From positions 1 through 60,615 of the forward strand of contig JAEURX010000007.1 of assembly GCA_016788885.1 (NCBI GenBank): DNA of 60,615 nt. The letters run 5' to 3'. Below the pieces are notes generated by a model. It was not told the origin of the DNA. It saw only the letters and a list, made by a program, of their open reading frames with translations, and did no database searches. The translations under genes and the position numbers were made by a program. The stretch comes from Nitrospira sp. (GTDB taxonomy: Bacteria; Nitrospirota; Nitrospiria; Nitrospirales; Nitrospiraceae). Below are positions 44,225 to 54,684 of this stretch, in pieces. Positions within the stretch are counted from its first letter, which is position 1, and the number at the start of each line of letters is the position of its first letter.

Positions 44225-45655
44225 TCAGCGCGACGTTTCAAACAGCCCGAGTTGAAGTTCCTCGGCCCTGGTAAAAGAAATGGGATAGCGCTCAGTAAAA
44301 CAGGCATCGCAATACTGCCCGGGGATACCTGGGGCAGCGCTCACCATGCCGTCGAGGCTCAGATAGGCGAGACTGTCAGCAGTGATGTACTTGCGGATCT
44401 CTTCCCTCGTATGACTGGAGGCGATCAGTTCTTTCTTGGTCGGGGTGTCAATGCCATAGAAGCAGGGAGACACGATCGGCGGTGAGCTGATACGCATATG
44501 CACTTCTTTGGCACCGGCATGGCGCAGCATTTTGACGATTTTTCGACTCGTCGTCCCACGAACTAATGAGTCATCGACCACGACGACTCGCTTGCCTCGG
44601 AGCACCTCGGGAACCGCGTTCAGCTTGACCTTGACCCCGAAGTGACGGATCGACTGCTCCGGCTCGATAAACGTACGCCCGACATAATGATTTCGAATGA
44701 GTCCGGTTTCGAAGGGAAGACCTGACCCTTCGGAATACCCCAGCGCGGCAGGCACTCCCGAATCCGGAACCGGAATCACGATGTCTGCCGATACCCCAGA
44801 CTCCTGTGCGAGCTGCCGCCCAAAAGCCTTACGAATCGAGTACACGGCCCCCCCACCAAAAATGCGACTATCAGGACGGGAAAAATACACAAACTCGAAT
44901 ACGCACATGGCCGGCTTGGTCGGAGCAAAAGGCTTATAACTCGTCACGCCCCGATGATCCAGCACGACCAACTCGCCAGGCTCTATCTCTCGCACGTATT
45001 CGGCATCAAGCAAATCAAATGCACAACTCTCGGAGGCCACGATCCAGGAATCGCGAAAACGTCCCAAGCAGAGCGGCCGAAACCCATGGGGATCCCGGGC
45101 TGCGACAATTCCCTGATCCGTCATGATGACCACGGAGAATGCGCCGCGGACTTGCGTGAGCGAATCGATCACCCGGTCAAGAAGCGTGTCCGCCCGCGAA
45201 TGAGCAATCAGATGAATGATGACCTCGGTGTCTGATGTCGATTGGAAGATTGCACCATAGGCTTCCAGCTCACTGCGGAGCATGGTGGCATTGATGAGAT
45301 TGCCGTTGTGTGCCACCGCAAGATTCCCGAAGGCGAAGTTGACGCTCAGGGGCTGGACATTTTTCAACCCTGCGCCACCCGCCGTCGAATAGCGGTTGTG
45401 CCCAATGGCCATCGTGCCGGGCAACCGTGACAACGCCTGTTGCGAAAAGATATCGGCGACAAGCCCTTGGCCTTTTTCAATGTGAAACTGTTCGCCATCG
45501 TTCGACACGATGCCGGACGCTTCCTGCCCCCGATGCTGAAGCGCATAGAGGCCAAGATAGGCGAGGTTCGCGGCTTCCTTATGACCGTAGATGCCGAAGA
45601 CGGCGCATTCCTCGTGAAGCTTGTCTGAAGCAAACATCGGTAACTCTTTGGCCAT
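44225..45655 (-). CDS. purF: Amidophosphoribosyltransferase
   Basis: PurF, about 476 residues, makes phosphoribosylamine from PRPP and glutamine, the first step of purine synthesis. A propeptide of 16 residues precedes the nucleophile Cys17 in [10 protein letters not shown]; the glutaminase part has HRGQEASGI and NRYSTAGG, and the PRTase part has the PRPP loop [14 protein letters not shown]. It uses Cys ligands typical of Fe-S-containing PurF (late Cys pair in [12 protein letters not shown]). ATG 45655 is chosen; ATG 45637 is an alternative. It follows purL by 11 nt. Confidence 0.96.
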   Translation of the reverse strand: MAKELPMFASDKLHEECAVFGIYGHKEAANLAYLGLYALQHRGQEASGIVSNDGEQFHIEKGQGLVADIFSQQALSRLPGTMAIGHNRYSTAGGAGLKNVQPLSVNFAFGNLAVAHNGNLINATMLRSELEAYGAIFQSTSDTEVIIHLIAHSRADTLLDRVIDSLTQVRGAFSVVIMTDQGIVAARDPHGFRPLCLGRFRDSWIVASESCAFDLLDAEYVREIEPGELVVLDHRGVTSYKPFAPTKPAMCVFEFVYFSRPDSRIFGGGAVYSIRKAFGRQLAQESGVSADIVIPVPDSGVPAALGYSEGSGLPFETGLIRNHYVGRTFIEPEQSIRHFGVKVKLNAVPEVLRGKRVVVVDDSLVRGTTSRKIVKMLRHAGAKEVHMRISSPPIVSPCFYGIDTPTKKELIASSHTREEIRKYITADSLAYLSLDGMVSAAPGIPGQYCDACFTERYPISFTRAEELQLGLFETSR

Positions 45656-45666
45656 GACGCGGTATC

Positions 45667-47913
45667 CTAGTCCTGACCTAACGCGCGAGGGATAGCTGAC
45701 GCCCAACGATCATGCAGGTCGTTCAGAGAAAGGTCGATGGTGCAGCCCTCTGTGCGTTGATCACCCTCCACACGGAGCACAAATCGACTGCCGCCCACGG
45801 TGCCGATTCTGGCGGCAGGCACACCGGCATCCCAGATCTGATTCAAGACCGTTTCAGCCTGTTCCGGTTTGACCGACAGCACTATGCGAGACTGACTTTC
45901 TCCAAAGAGCACGGCATCGCGGCGCAAACCATCAACTGACAATTGTACCATAGCCCCCAAATTCCCATTCGGACCTGACATACAACATTCGGCCAGGGCG
46001 ACGGCGAGTCCTCCATCAGAGCAATCGTGAGCTGACTGCAGCAACCCTGCGCGGATCAGGCGAATCGTACAAGCCTGCACCGCCTGCTCCTCCTGAAGAT
46101 TGAGCAGGGGCGGCGATCCCTGTTCGCGATGGTGCATTACTTTGAGATATTCCGTCCCACCCAAATCTTCACGCGTCCGTCCCAGCAAAAGGATCACGTC
46201 ATCGGAAGTTTTGAACCACTGCGTCACCGTGCGTTCAGCCTCTTCGATCAAACCCACCATGCCGATCATCGGGGTGGGATAAATCGACAGCTCGTTGGTC
46301 TCATTGTACAGGCTCACGTTTCCACTGACGATGGGCACACCAAACGCCTCGCAGGCATCCTTAAGACCTTCAATGGCCAGCACCAACTGCCACATGACTT
46401 CCGGCCGCTGAGGATTACCAAAATTCAGGCAATCCGTGACACCGATCGGTTCCGCTCCCGAACAGGCCAGATTGCGCGCACACTCTGCGATGGCGATCTT
46501 GGCGCCTTCATACGGATTCAGCAGGCAGTATCGACCGTTGCAGTCGACCGATAGCGCCAACGCTTTGTTCGTGCCCTTCACTCGTAAGACCGCTGCATCC
46601 GATCCTGGACGCACCATGGTGTTGGTACGCACCATGTGATCGTATTGCTCGTACACCCAGCGCTTGCTGGCAATGCTGGGCGAGGCCAAGAGGGCGAGCA
46701 ATGCTGCGTTGGCATCCTTCACGTCAGGTAGTGCGTCATAATTCAGCGCCTGCAACATATCCTGATACGCTGGTGGCGCGCTGGGCCGGTCGTATCGTGG
46801 AGCGTCATCGGCCAGAGCCTTAGCTGGAATCTCCGCCACCACTTGCCCATTCTCTTTCAGCACAACCTTGCCCGTATCGGTCACACGGCCGATCACGGCG
46901 ACGTCCAAGTCCCACTTACGACAAACCGTGATGACCTCCTCCTCACGACCAGCCTTGGCCACCATCAGCATGCGCTCTTGCGATTCCGACAGCATGATCT
47001 CGTATGGAGTCATGCCCGGCTCACGGCGCGGCACGTGCGCCAACTCCAATTCAACGCCGGTCCCCTCTCGGGAAGCCATTTCACAAGCGGAACTCGTCAA
47101 ACCCGCAGCGCCCATGTCCTGAATCCCGACCAGACAATCACCGGCCATGAGTTCCAGGCACGCCTCCAACAACAGCTTCTCCGTGAAGGGATCGCCGACT
47201 TGCACGGTCGGTCGCTTCTGTGCAGCCGCATCATCGAACGAGTCCGAGGCCATGGTCGCGCCGTGAATCCCATCCCGTCCGGTCTTCGATCCGAAGTAGA
47301 TCACCGGATTGCCCACGCCGGCCGCCTTTCCGAGAAAAATCTTGTCCTTCTTCGCGATGCCCAGGCAAAACACGTTCACCAACGGATTCAGTGCATAAAT
47401 GTCGTTGAAGACGATCTCGCCTCCCACCGTTGGCACTCCCATGCAATTCCCGTAGCCCGCAATGCCCGCCACGACCCCCTTCAGGAGATGGCGCGTGTTT
47501 GGAGTATCCAACGCCCCAAATCTCAGAGAATTTAACAGCGCGATGGGCCGGGCCCCCATCGTAAAGATGTCGCGCAGAATCCCTCCGACCCCGGTCGCCG
47601 CTCCCTGATAGGGCTCGATGAAGGACGGATGGTTGTGCGACTCCATCTTGAACACCGCACAGAGGCCGTCACCAATATCGACCGCGCCAGCATTTTCCCC
47701 CGGTCCCTGCACAACTCGCGGCCCGGTCGTCGGGAGTTTCTTCAGATGGATGCGCGAGCTCTTGTAGGAACAGTGCTCGCTCCACATTGCGGAGAACATA
47801 CCCAGCTCGGTCCAGTTGGGTTCACGTCCGAGAATGCTGAGAATTTTTTTGTATTCCTCCTCGCTCAGCTTATGCTGCTCGAGGATGGCCGGCGTCACAA
47901 CAAAGGCTTTCAT
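45667..47913 (-). CDS. purL: Phosphoribosylformylglycinamidine synthase, PurL subunit
   Basis: The 748-residue small-type PurL, the synthetase subunit of FGAM synthase, working with PurQ and PurS found just upstream. It has [11 protein letters not shown], the ATP-binding [24 protein letters not shown], and the repeated half with [10 protein letters not shown] and [14 protein letters not shown]. Length agrees with the Gram-positive-type complex (PurLQS) rather than the long fused PurL of enterobacteria. It follows purQ by 66 nt. Confidence 0.97.
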   Translation of the reverse strand: MKAFVVTPAILEQHKLSEEEYKKILSILGREPNWTELGMFSAMWSEHCSYKSSRIHLKKLPTTGPRVVQGPGENAGAVDIGDGLCAVFKMESHNHPSFIEPYQGAATGVGGILRDIFTMGARPIALLNSLRFGALDTPNTRHLLKGVVAGIAGYGNCMGVPTVGGEIVFNDIYALNPLVNVFCLGIAKKDKIFLGKAAGVGNPVIYFGSKTGRDGIHGATMASDSFDDAAAQKRPTVQVGDPFTEKLLLEACLELMAGDCLVGIQDMGAAGLTSSACEMASREGTGVELELAHVPRREPGMTPYEIMLSESQERMLMVAKAGREEEVITVCRKWDLDVAVIGRVTDTGKVVLKENGQVVAEIPAKALADDAPRYDRPSAPPAYQDMLQALNYDALPDVKDANAALLALLASPSIASKRWVYEQYDHMVRTNTMVRPGSDAAVLRVKGTNKALALSVDCNGRYCLLNPYEGAKIAIAECARNLACSGAEPIGVTDCLNFGNPQRPEVMWQLVLAIEGLKDACEAFGVPIVSGNVSLYNETNELSIYPTPMIGMVGLIEEAERTVTQWFKTSDDVILLLGRTREDLGGTEYLKVMHHREQGSPPLLNLQEEQAVQACTIRLIRAGLLQSAHDCSDGGLAVALAECCMSGPNGNLGAMVQLSVDGLRRDAVLFGESQSRIVLSVKPEQAETVLNQIWDAGVPAARIGTVGGSRFVLRVEGDQRTEGCTIDLSLNDLHDRWASAIPRALGQD

Positions 47914-47979
47914 ACGTTACACATGCTCAAGGATAGAGGGTTACGGCGAGTCCGGGGTCACGGCACATCCGCAGGCCTA

Positions 47980-48702
47980 TCAGGCCCGAACCAGCCTGCT
48001 CTGTAACTCGGACTTGCCGAACGCACTCAACATGGACAGGAAAATCAACCGTCCGTCTTCGTTGCCCAGGATCGTTTCTGCGTTTCGCTCCGGATGAGGC
48101 ATCATTCCCAGCACATTTCCATCGGCATTCATGATACCGGCAATGTTATCCAACGAGCCGTTCGGATTTGCCGCGGACGTCACCTTCCCGTCTTCAGTAC
48201 AATAATGGAACAGCACCTGCGCATTGGCTTTGAGGCCCCCGAGCGAAACCGGATCGGTATAGTAGTTGCCGTCGGCATGAGCGATTGGGAGCTTCAACAC
48301 CTGACCGGATTCACACCGGTGAGTGAACCGGGTCGCGGCATTTTCCACTTTCACATATACATCCTTGCAGATGAAATTCAGGGACGTGTTGCGCAGCATC
48401 ACACCGGGTAACAAACCGGCCTCGAGGAGAATTTGAAAACCGTTGCAGATGCCGATCACCAGGCCGCCCTTGTTGGCAAATGCCTTGACGGCTCCCATCA
48501 CCGGAGAAAATCGCGCAATCGCACCTGTTCGCAGATAGTCTCCGTACGAAAACCCGCCCGGCAACACGATCGCATCAAGCCCTGACAACAGCGTTTCCTT
48601 GTGCCAGACCATCTCCACAGACTGGCCCAAAACATCTTTAAAGATGTACGCGCAATCGTGATCACAATTGCTGCCGGGAAATACCACGACGCCGATGTTC
48701 AT
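47980..48702 (-). CDS. purQ: Phosphoribosylformylglycinamidine synthase, PurQ subunit
   Basis: A 240-residue class I glutamine amidotransferase that feeds ammonia to PurL. Nucleophile Cys86 lies in [17 protein letters not shown]; the His/Glu pair is in [13 protein letters not shown] 48702 is chosen because GAGGTAGG lies 4-10 nt upstream and [16 protein letters not shown] is the family N-terminus; an open frame upstream is not coding-like. It lies 124 nt downstream of purS. Confidence 0.96.
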   Translation of the reverse strand: MNIGVVVFPGSNCDHDCAYIFKDVLGQSVEMVWHKETLLSGLDAIVLPGGFSYGDYLRTGAIARFSPVMGAVKAFANKGGLVIGICNGFQILLEAGLLPGVMLRNTSLNFICKDVYVKVENAATRFTHRCESGQVLKLPIAHADGNYYTDPVSLGGLKANAQVLFHYCTEDGKVTSAANPNGSLDNIAGIMNADGNVLGMMPHPERNAETILGNEDGRLIFLSMLSAFGKSELQSRLVRA

Positions 48703-48826
48703 CCCACCTACCTCACCAATTCTTGCACCGAGGCCACGAACCGCGTTCGCACCGCGCCTCTCGCACGCATAGCCTCCGTAGCCATCCGCCGCGCGAGCGG
48801 CAGCCCACGCTTTCCATCCGGAAATG

Positions 48827-49066
48827 TCACTGGAGCTCGTATCGATAGTCCTCGATGACCGTATTCGCAAGCAACTGCTCGCACATCTGCTTCACTTGCG
48901 CGTCGGCCTTGGCGCGGTCCGGCTCATTCAGGTCCACTTCCATGTACTTGCCTACCCGCACATTTGCGGCATGCGTGAATCCGAGCGAGTCCAACGCGTG
49001 TTCAATGGCCTTCCCCTGCGGATCCAAGATTCCCTGCTTCAACGTCACATGAATTTTGGCTTTCAT
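48827..49066 (-). CDS. purS: Phosphoribosylformylglycinamidine synthase, PurS subunit
   Basis: The 79-residue PurS subunit, which bridges PurL and PurQ. The sequence [20 protein letters not shown] and the pattern GKYMEVDL with a C-terminal ANTVIEDY are typical. Its ATG overlaps the stop of the small membrane-protein gene (ATGA). Confidence 0.93.
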   Translation of the reverse strand: MKAKIHVTLKQGILDPQGKAIEHALDSLGFTHAANVRVGKYMEVDLNEPDRAKADAQVKQMCEQLLANTVIEDYRYELQ

Positions 49067-49290
49067 TGTATCTTTCCCGCCTGCTGCAGTGCCTTCATAC
49101 TGCTCTTCACGTATCTGCGTATCCAGAAAATGACGCCCACTGTCCCGAGCCCCGCCAGCGACAGCAGAATGAACGCCCAACGCCAGGGCGACTCCTCGAG
49201 ATGGTAGGCCATCATCGCAACCGTGGCGGCCCAAACCAAAATCGCCAGCACTAAGCCGTAATTCAGGAAGAGCTGCAGGAACCGGCTCAT
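49063..49290 (-). CDS. Small two-helix membrane protein in the purine operon
   Basis: A 75-residue protein with two hydrophobic helices (YGLVLAILVWAATVAMMAY and WAFILLSLAGLGTVGVIFWI) and a basic C-terminus. It is coupled on both sides by ATGA overlaps, to purC upstream and purS downstream, so it is translated with them. I do not recognise a family; its placement between purC and purS is unexplained. Confidence 0.6.
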   Translation of the reverse strand: MSRFLQLFLNYGLVLAILVWAATVAMMAYHLEESPWRWAFILLSLAGLGTVGVIFWIRRYVKSSMKALQQAGKIQ

Positions 49291-50000
49291 CCACACACCC
49301 GCTTCAACACCTCCTGATAGGCCTCTTCGATCTTTCCCAAGTCCTTGCGGAACCGGTCCTTATCCATCGATTCCTTCGTAGTCTGATCCCAGAACCGGCA
49401 GGTGTCGGGAGACACTTCGTCGGCCAGAATCAGGCGATTGTGAAACACGCCGAACTCCAGCTTAAAATCAACCAAGAGCATTCGCCGTTCTTTGAAAAAC
49501 GGCAGCAACACCGCGTTGATCTTGTGGCCCAACTCCCGCATCTCCCGCAGCACCGCCGGAGTGGCCACATTCAGCAGGCGCAGATGATCGTCGTTCACCA
49601 ACGGATCTCCCAACGCATCATCCTTGTAATAAAATTCGATGATGGCCGGCTCGATCGCCGCGCCGTCCTTCAGCCCCAGCCGCTTGGCCAAACTGCCCGC
49701 GACCACATTCCGAACCACGACCTCAACGGGTACGATCGTGACTTTCTTGGTGAGCATCTCGCGATCGCTGACACGTTCGATGAAATGGGTCGCGATGCCA
49801 TGCTGTTCGAGGAGTCGGAACACGCGCTCCGACACCTTGTTGTTGACCACGCCCTTCTCGACGATGGTCCCGCGTTTCTGCGCATTAAAGGCCGTCGCGT
49901 CATCCTTAAAATATTGCAACACCTGATCCGGCCGCTCGGTCGCGAAAATCTTCTTAGCCTTGCCTTCGTAAATCATGGTCCCCGTTGGTTCGCCAGCCAT
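49287..50000 (-). CDS. purC: SAICAR synthetase
   Basis: PurC, 237 residues, joins CAIR and aspartate with ATP. It begins with the usual beta-strands (TMIYEGKAKKIFATE), has VEVVVRNVVAGSLAKR and LVDFKLEFG, then DEVSPDTCRFWD. Length and motifs agree with the bacterial short form. It starts 17 nt after the cld stop. Confidence 0.96.
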   Translation of the reverse strand: MAGEPTGTMIYEGKAKKIFATERPDQVLQYFKDDATAFNAQKRGTIVEKGVVNNKVSERVFRLLEQHGIATHFIERVSDREMLTKKVTIVPVEVVVRNVVAGSLAKRLGLKDGAAIEPAIIEFYYKDDALGDPLVNDDHLRLLNVATPAVLREMRELGHKINAVLLPFFKERRMLLVDFKLEFGVFHNRLILADEVSPDTCRFWDQTTKESMDKDRFRKDLGKIEEAYQEVLKRVCG

Positions 50001-50017
50001 CTCCGCTCCTCCACCTA

Positions 50018-50812
50018 CTACCGCGCGAACAACTCCAAGATGTCATCCAGCGGCCTGATCGTGCCCAACAACGTCGGATGACCGAATCGCCGGTCATGCC
50101 GATACTCTTTCACCTGCTCCAGCGAACGGATCAGAGACTGAAAGTCTTCGAGCTTGTCTGTCTCAAAGTAGGTGATGAAGTCGAAATCGTCGAGACCACT
50201 CGAGTGATACAGCTTTCGTTTCACCGTCGCGCGATACGGCAGCGCTGCCTGCGTGTGCTCCTGCATGAGCGCTCCACGGCTCACCTGATCGAGGGCCCAC
50301 CAATCAGCATCTTTTCTGATCGGGATGACGATCGCATAGGATTTGGTGCCGCCCTCGCCTGGCGCCAGCAATTCCTGTTTCATGTCCTCAGGAAACCCGG
50401 GCACGTAGGTCGCCTTCCTGGTCAAACCGTGCAAATAGCTCGTGGCAACCAGATGTCGCCCGAAGCGGGTACCCAGCAGAGAGGCGAGAAATTGCTGCGT
50501 ATCCGACAAGGCATGCGCATGGACGCGGAACATCAAGTCGGCATGGTCAGAGAGGCCGCGGAGCAGATACGATTCGATCACGATCTTATGCGAGAATTGC
50601 TCGATCAATCCCTTGACCTCAGACACGGCGATGACACGCGCTTCGCCAGTGAGATCCCACCAGTCGTGATCCATCTGGAACGCGGCGAAGGTGCCGTAGA
50701 TACCAGGCTGGGTCAACAAAGCATCCCGATCGGTCGCCTGAACCGGCAAGGCGGTCGCCCCGAACATCAGCGCCACCATTAATACTATTCTCATCATGGG
50801 CCTGGGCATCAT
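50018..50812 (-). CDS. cld: Chlorite dismutase (periplasmic)
   Basis: A 264-residue haem enzyme that splits chlorite into chloride and O2. A signal peptide ends near LPVQA, residue 26. The mature protein matches, from memory, the crystallised Cld of Candidatus Nitrospira defluvii over its length (YGTFAAFQMDHDWWDL, ESYLLRGLSDHADLMFRVHA, RRFGHPTLLGT). The proximal ligand is His186 (LMQEHTQAALPY) and the distal, activity-linked Arg is Arg199 (VKRKLYHS), corresponding to H160 and R173 of the mature enzyme. It is pentameric-type by length. The ATG overlaps the purB stop by 4 nt and purC follows by 17 nt, so it is embedded in the purine operon. Confidence 0.95.
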   Translation of the reverse strand: MMPRPMMRIVLMVALMFGATALPVQATDRDALLTQPGIYGTFAAFQMDHDWWDLTGEARVIAVSEVKGLIEQFSHKIVIESYLLRGLSDHADLMFRVHAHALSDTQQFLASLLGTRFGRHLVATSYLHGLTRKATYVPGFPEDMKQELLAPGEGGTKSYAIVIPIRKDADWWALDQVSRGALMQEHTQAALPYRATVKRKLYHSSGLDDFDFITYFETDKLEDFQSLIRSLEQVKEYRHDRRFGHPTLLGTIRPLDDILELFAR

Positions 50813-52143
50813 GAGCGCCTCCTTCGGCGTCGCCTCGCCGGAATCGCACGGGCGCCGAAGACCCGGCGGAATACCTGATCGAGATGCCGCAGATAATACA
50901 TGGGATCGAAACAGGCGGTGATCTCGGTCGGCTTCAAATGAGTCGTGATGAACGGATCACGCCGAACCAATTCTTGAAATCCAACCCCGCCTTTCCAGGC
51001 GGTCATGGCATTGCGTTGCACCGCCTCGTACGATTCTTTGCGCTGCGCCCCCTTGTCGATCAAGGCCAGCAAGAGTCGTTGCGAATACACCAGTCCCCCG
51101 GTCAAGTCGAGGTTCCGCTGCATGCGCTCAGGGTACACCACCAGGTTCTTCACCAGGTCCGTGACGCGAGCCAACATGTAATCGACCAGAATAGTGCTAT
51201 CAGGCATGATCACCCGCTCCACTGAAGAGTGGCTGATATCCCGTTCATGCCACAGCGCCACATTTTCGAGCGCCGCCAGACTATTGCCGCGTACGAGACG
51301 TGCCAGACCGCACAGATTCTCCGACGCAATCGGATTGCGCTTGTGCGGCATCGCCGAGGACCCCTTCTGCCCTTCTGAAAAGTACTCCTCCGCCTCCAGC
51401 ACCTCCGTCCGCTGCAAGTGGCGGATTTCGGTTGCGATCTTCTCAATGGTGGCGGCCAGCAACGCCAGTGCGGAGGCATAGGCCGCATGCCGGTCGCGTT
51501 GCACGATCTGGTTCGAAACAGGATCTGAGGCCAGCCCCATCTTGGCGCAGACATACTCTTCGATTTCAGGGCCTTGATGCGCAAACGTTCCCATCGCACC
51601 GGACAGTTTACCGACGGCAATGTCTTTTCTCGCCGCTTGCAGCCGCGTCCGGTGCCGGCAGGCCTCTTCGTACCAAATCGCCAACTTGAAGCCGAACGAG
51701 ACGGGCTCGCCATGGATGCCATGTGACCGGCCCACCATGACCGTATGGCGGTGCTCCAGCGCGCGCTTCTTCAAAACCGCAATCAACTCGTCGAGATCTT
51801 CGAGAATCAGGTCCAGCGCTTCGGTCATTTGCACCGCAAGGGACGTGTCCACGATATCGGACGAAGTCAGCCCCATGTGCAGAAACCGATGCTCGGGCCC
51901 GACGGAATCCATGAGCGATTCGAGAAAAGCAATCACATCATGCTTCGTGACCTTTTCGATCTCGGCGATGCGCGCCACGTCGATCTTGGCCTTTTTACGG
52001 ATCTTGGCGCTGGTACCTCGCGGAATCTGACCGGCCCACTCAAATGCGGCACAGGCCTGTAGTTCCACTTCCAACCAAATCTCATATTTATGCCTCAGAT
52101 CCCAGATGGCGCTCATCCGGGGGCGAGTATATCGATCGATCAT
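50809..52143 (-). CDS. purB: Adenylosuccinate lyase
   Basis: PurB, 444 residues, catalyses two purine steps (SAICAR to AICAR and adenylosuccinate to AMP). The signature GQKGSSAMPHKRNPI and the HMGLTSSDIVDT block are intact. The end is an Arg-rich tail (ARRRRRRRRS-like) that overlaps the cld start. It lies 77 nt downstream of nusB. Confidence 0.96.
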   Translation of the reverse strand: MIDRYTRPRMSAIWDLRHKYEIWLEVELQACAAFEWAGQIPRGTSAKIRKKAKIDVARIAEIEKVTKHDVIAFLESLMDSVGPEHRFLHMGLTSSDIVDTSLAVQMTEALDLILEDLDELIAVLKKRALEHRHTVMVGRSHGIHGEPVSFGFKLAIWYEEACRHRTRLQAARKDIAVGKLSGAMGTFAHQGPEIEEYVCAKMGLASDPVSNQIVQRDRHAAYASALALLAATIEKIATEIRHLQRTEVLEAEEYFSEGQKGSSAMPHKRNPIASENLCGLARLVRGNSLAALENVALWHERDISHSSVERVIMPDSTILVDYMLARVTDLVKNLVVYPERMQRNLDLTGGLVYSQRLLLALIDKGAQRKESYEAVQRNAMTAWKGGVGFQELVRRDPFITTHLKPTEITACFDPMYYLRHLDQVFRRVFGARAIPARRRRRRRS

Positions 52144-52220
52144 CTCTTCCTCGTTATTCGTCGCTCGTGAAGCGTCGTTCGGTCAAGAAGTCCAAAGGGG
52201 AAATCCCCGCGAACGACGTT

Positions 52221-52694
52221 TCACGTTTCACGCGTCACATCACTGTCGGAACCCACCACCGGCAGTTCCGGGAAGGCACGTTTTCGTTCCAATCGCGCAT
52301 CCTTCCCCAACACCTTGTCGAGAATCCCGTTCACAAACTTCGACGCTTCCTCATCACCGAAACATTTCGCCAGTTCGATCGCTTCATTCAGCGTGACCTT
52401 GGCCGGCACCTCAGGGACATGCAGCAACTCAAAACAGCCCAGGCGCAAAATGTTCCGGTCGATGATCGGCATGCGGTCCACTTTCCAATTGGTCGCATAC
52501 GAGCCGATCAGCGCATCCAACTCCTTCACATGAGTTCGGACGCCGGCCACCAGCCGCTCCGCGAACGTCCGCAATTCCTCGGTAAGCGGATACTGGACCC
52601 AAAAGTCGTCCAGCCATGGACCTGGCCGGCCATGAATATCGTATTGAAAGAGAATTTGTACGGCCCGTTCCCGGGCTTGATGTCGAGAGGCCAT
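52221..52694 (-). CDS. nusB: Transcription antitermination factor NusB
   Basis: A 157-residue NusB that binds rRNA boxA with S10. It has [19 protein letters not shown] at the start, [15 protein letters not shown] and [29 protein letters not shown]. The ribH-nusB order is the common one in bacteria. It starts 13 nt after ribH. Confidence 0.94.
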   Translation of the reverse strand: MASRHQARERAVQILFQYDIHGRPGPWLDDFWVQYPLTEELRTFAERLVAGVRTHVKELDALIGSYATNWKVDRMPIIDRNILRLGCFELLHVPEVPAKVTLNEAIELAKCFGDEEASKFVNGILDKVLGKDARLERKRAFPELPVVGSDSDVTRET

Positions 52695-52707
52695 AGTGCC
52701 ACGCTGG

Positions 52708-53250
52708 TCAGCGTTTCGCCCTCACGGCCGAACGCCCGACCCGTCGCGCGGAGACAGCAGCAGGCGGCACGTCCCCGGTCACATCCTTTTTGAGCAACCG
52801 CATCACGTTGACCATTTCGATCGCCGTTTTGGCGGCATCGGCCCCGCGGTTCAGTTTCTCCGGGTCCGCTCGCTCGAGCGCCTGCGCCACGGTGTCGGTC
52901 GTCAGCACGCCAAAAATCACCGGCACATTCGATTCCATGGAGGCCTGGAGAATGCCCCGAGTGACCTCACGACTGATGTATTCGAAATGGGGCGTATCGC
53001 CGCGAATCACGGCACCGAGACAAATGACGGCATCGAACCGACCAGACCGAGCCAGCTGTCGGGCAACCAAGGGAATTTCAAACGCACCCGGTACCCGGAC
53101 AACCTCCACAGCGTCGTCCGCCACCCCGGCTTTCCTCAAGGCTTTCACACACTCGGTCAACAACCGGCTGGTGACGAACTTATTGAACTTGCTCGCCACG
53201 AGGCCGACCGCCAGGCCTGTCGCGTCTTGGGAGCCTTTACGAAGCTTCAT
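52708..53250 (-). CDS. ribH: 6,7-dimethyl-8-ribityllumazine synthase
   Basis: RibH, about 180 residues from ATG 53250, makes lumazine from DHBP and the ribityl-aminopyrimidine. It has [50 protein letters not shown] and [23 protein letters not shown]-terminal basic tail of about 25 residues is longer than usual. A GTG 12 nt upstream (53262) is an alternative start; neither has a strong ribosome binding site. Confidence 0.93.
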   Translation of the reverse strand: MKLRKGSQDATGLAVGLVASKFNKFVTSRLLTECVKALRKAGVADDAVEVVRVPGAFEIPLVARQLARSGRFDAVICLGAVIRGDTPHFEYISREVTRGILQASMESNVPVIFGVLTTDTVAQALERADPEKLNRGADAAKTAIEMVNVMRLLKKDVTGDVPPAAVSARRVGRSAVRAKR

Positions 53251-53407
53251 GGAATGCAACACCGAGTGAGACGTCTCATGGACTCTGCGTGTGTCGAAGA
53301 AAGAGGGGGATCATACCTGGAATCATCCCCAAATGGCTACTCGTTTCAGGCCGCATCAGGTCGTCGGTTTCTAGAGAGAGCGGCGGGGAACGAGACGCAG
53401 CGACAGG

Positions 53408-54616
53408 CTAGACCTTTTTCAGCAGATGACCGAGCTTGGCCTTTTTCGTGCGGAGATATTTTTCATTGGCGGCGCGAGGAGGGATCTCGATCGGCACCCG
53501 TTCGACAACCTTCAGGCCATAGCCTTCAATGCCGACGATTTTGCGTGGATTGTTCGTAATCAGGCGAATTCGATGCAGCCCGAGTTGCACCAGAATCTGC
53601 GCGCCGACACCATAGTCGCGCAAGTCGGCCTTGAAGCCAAGCTGGAGATTCGCCTCCACCGTATCGCTTCCTGAATCCTGCAATCCGTAGGCTCGGATTT
53701 TGTTCAAGAGACCGATTCCACGCCCTTCCTGGTTGAGATAGAGCAACACTCCACGGCCGTCTTTTTCGATGATCTCCATCGCCCGATGGAGCTGCTCGCG
53801 GCAATCGCAACGCAGCGACCCCAATACGTCCGCAGTCAGGCAGCCGGAATGGACCCGCACGAGCATGGGGGTGTCCGGATCCACCTTGCCCTTCACCAGG
53901 GCGATATGGGTCGCGCCGTCGATGTCATTCTCGAACGCGATCGCTTCAAAGTCGCCGAACGTCGTCGGCAGGAAGGCGCTGGCCGCCCGCCGCACGAAGG
54001 TCTCGCGATGCATCCGGTACTCGATCAAGGCCTTGATGGTGACCATCTTCAACTTGTGACACTTGGCAAACTTGGCCAACTCCGGCACGCGGGCCATCGT
54101 GCCATCCTCATTCATGATCTCGCAGATGACGCCCGCGGGATACAGCCCCGCCAACCGAGCCAGATCGACCGACCCCTCGGTCTGCCCCGCCCGCCTGAGC
54201 ACCCCACCCACTTGCGCCTTGAGGGGGAAGATATGCCCGGGCCGCGCTAAGTCCGCCGGTGTGCAGCGAGGGTCGATTGCGACATGGATCGTCGTGGCGC
54301 GGTCAGCCGCTGAAATGCCGGTGGTAATTCCCTTACGGGCATCGATGGAGACCGTGAACGCCGTCCCAAACGTGGCCGTATTCTCCACCGCTTGTGGGGC
54401 CAGCTGCAGCTCTTCCACCCGTTCCGGCGTCAGCGCCAGGCAAATCAGGCCGCGGGCATGTTTAGCCATGAAGTTGACGGCCTGCGGCGTGACCTTCCCG
54501 GCCGCCATCACGAGATCGCCTTCGTTCTCCCGATCCTCATCATCGACGAGGATGATGAACTTCCCTTTTTTGATATCCTTGATTGCGTCTTCGATCGAAT
54601 CGAACGGTGTCGCCAT
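53408..54616 (-). CDS. ribBA: Bifunctional DHBP synthase/GTP cyclohydrolase II
   Basis: A 402-residue fusion of RibB (residues 1-205; [18 protein letters not shown] and [11 protein letters not shown]-like [15 protein letters not shown]) and RibA (about 208-400; [20 protein letters not shown] with the zinc cysteines, [16 protein letters not shown]). It supplies both precursors of lumazine, made by ribH downstream (157 nt). Confidence 0.96.
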   Translation of the reverse strand: MATPFDSIEDAIKDIKKGKFIILVDDEDRENEGDLVMAAGKVTPQAVNFMAKHARGLICLALTPERVEELQLAPQAVENTATFGTAFTVSIDARKGITTGISAADRATTIHVAIDPRCTPADLARPGHIFPLKAQVGGVLRRAGQTEGSVDLARLAGLYPAGVICEIMNEDGTMARVPELAKFAKCHKLKMVTIKALIEYRMHRETFVRRAASAFLPTTFGDFEAIAFENDIDGATHIALVKGKVDPDTPMLVRVHSGCLTADVLGSLRCDCREQLHRAMEIIEKDGRGVLLYLNQEGRGIGLLNKIRAYGLQDSGSDTVEANLQLGFKADLRDYGVGAQILVQLGLHRIRLITNNPRKIVGIEGYGLKVVERVPIEIPPRAANEKYLRTKKAKLGHLLKKV

Positions 54617-54684
54617 ATTCCCCCGAATCTCTACGGACCGGCCTGCATTGGGTGGCCCAGCTAACTCTTTTCAAACCGCCCCTG

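Noticed and set aside
54617-54684. FMN riboswitch upstream of ribBA
   Set aside because: The gap to narK is only 68 nt and contains no RFN-like conserved boxes.
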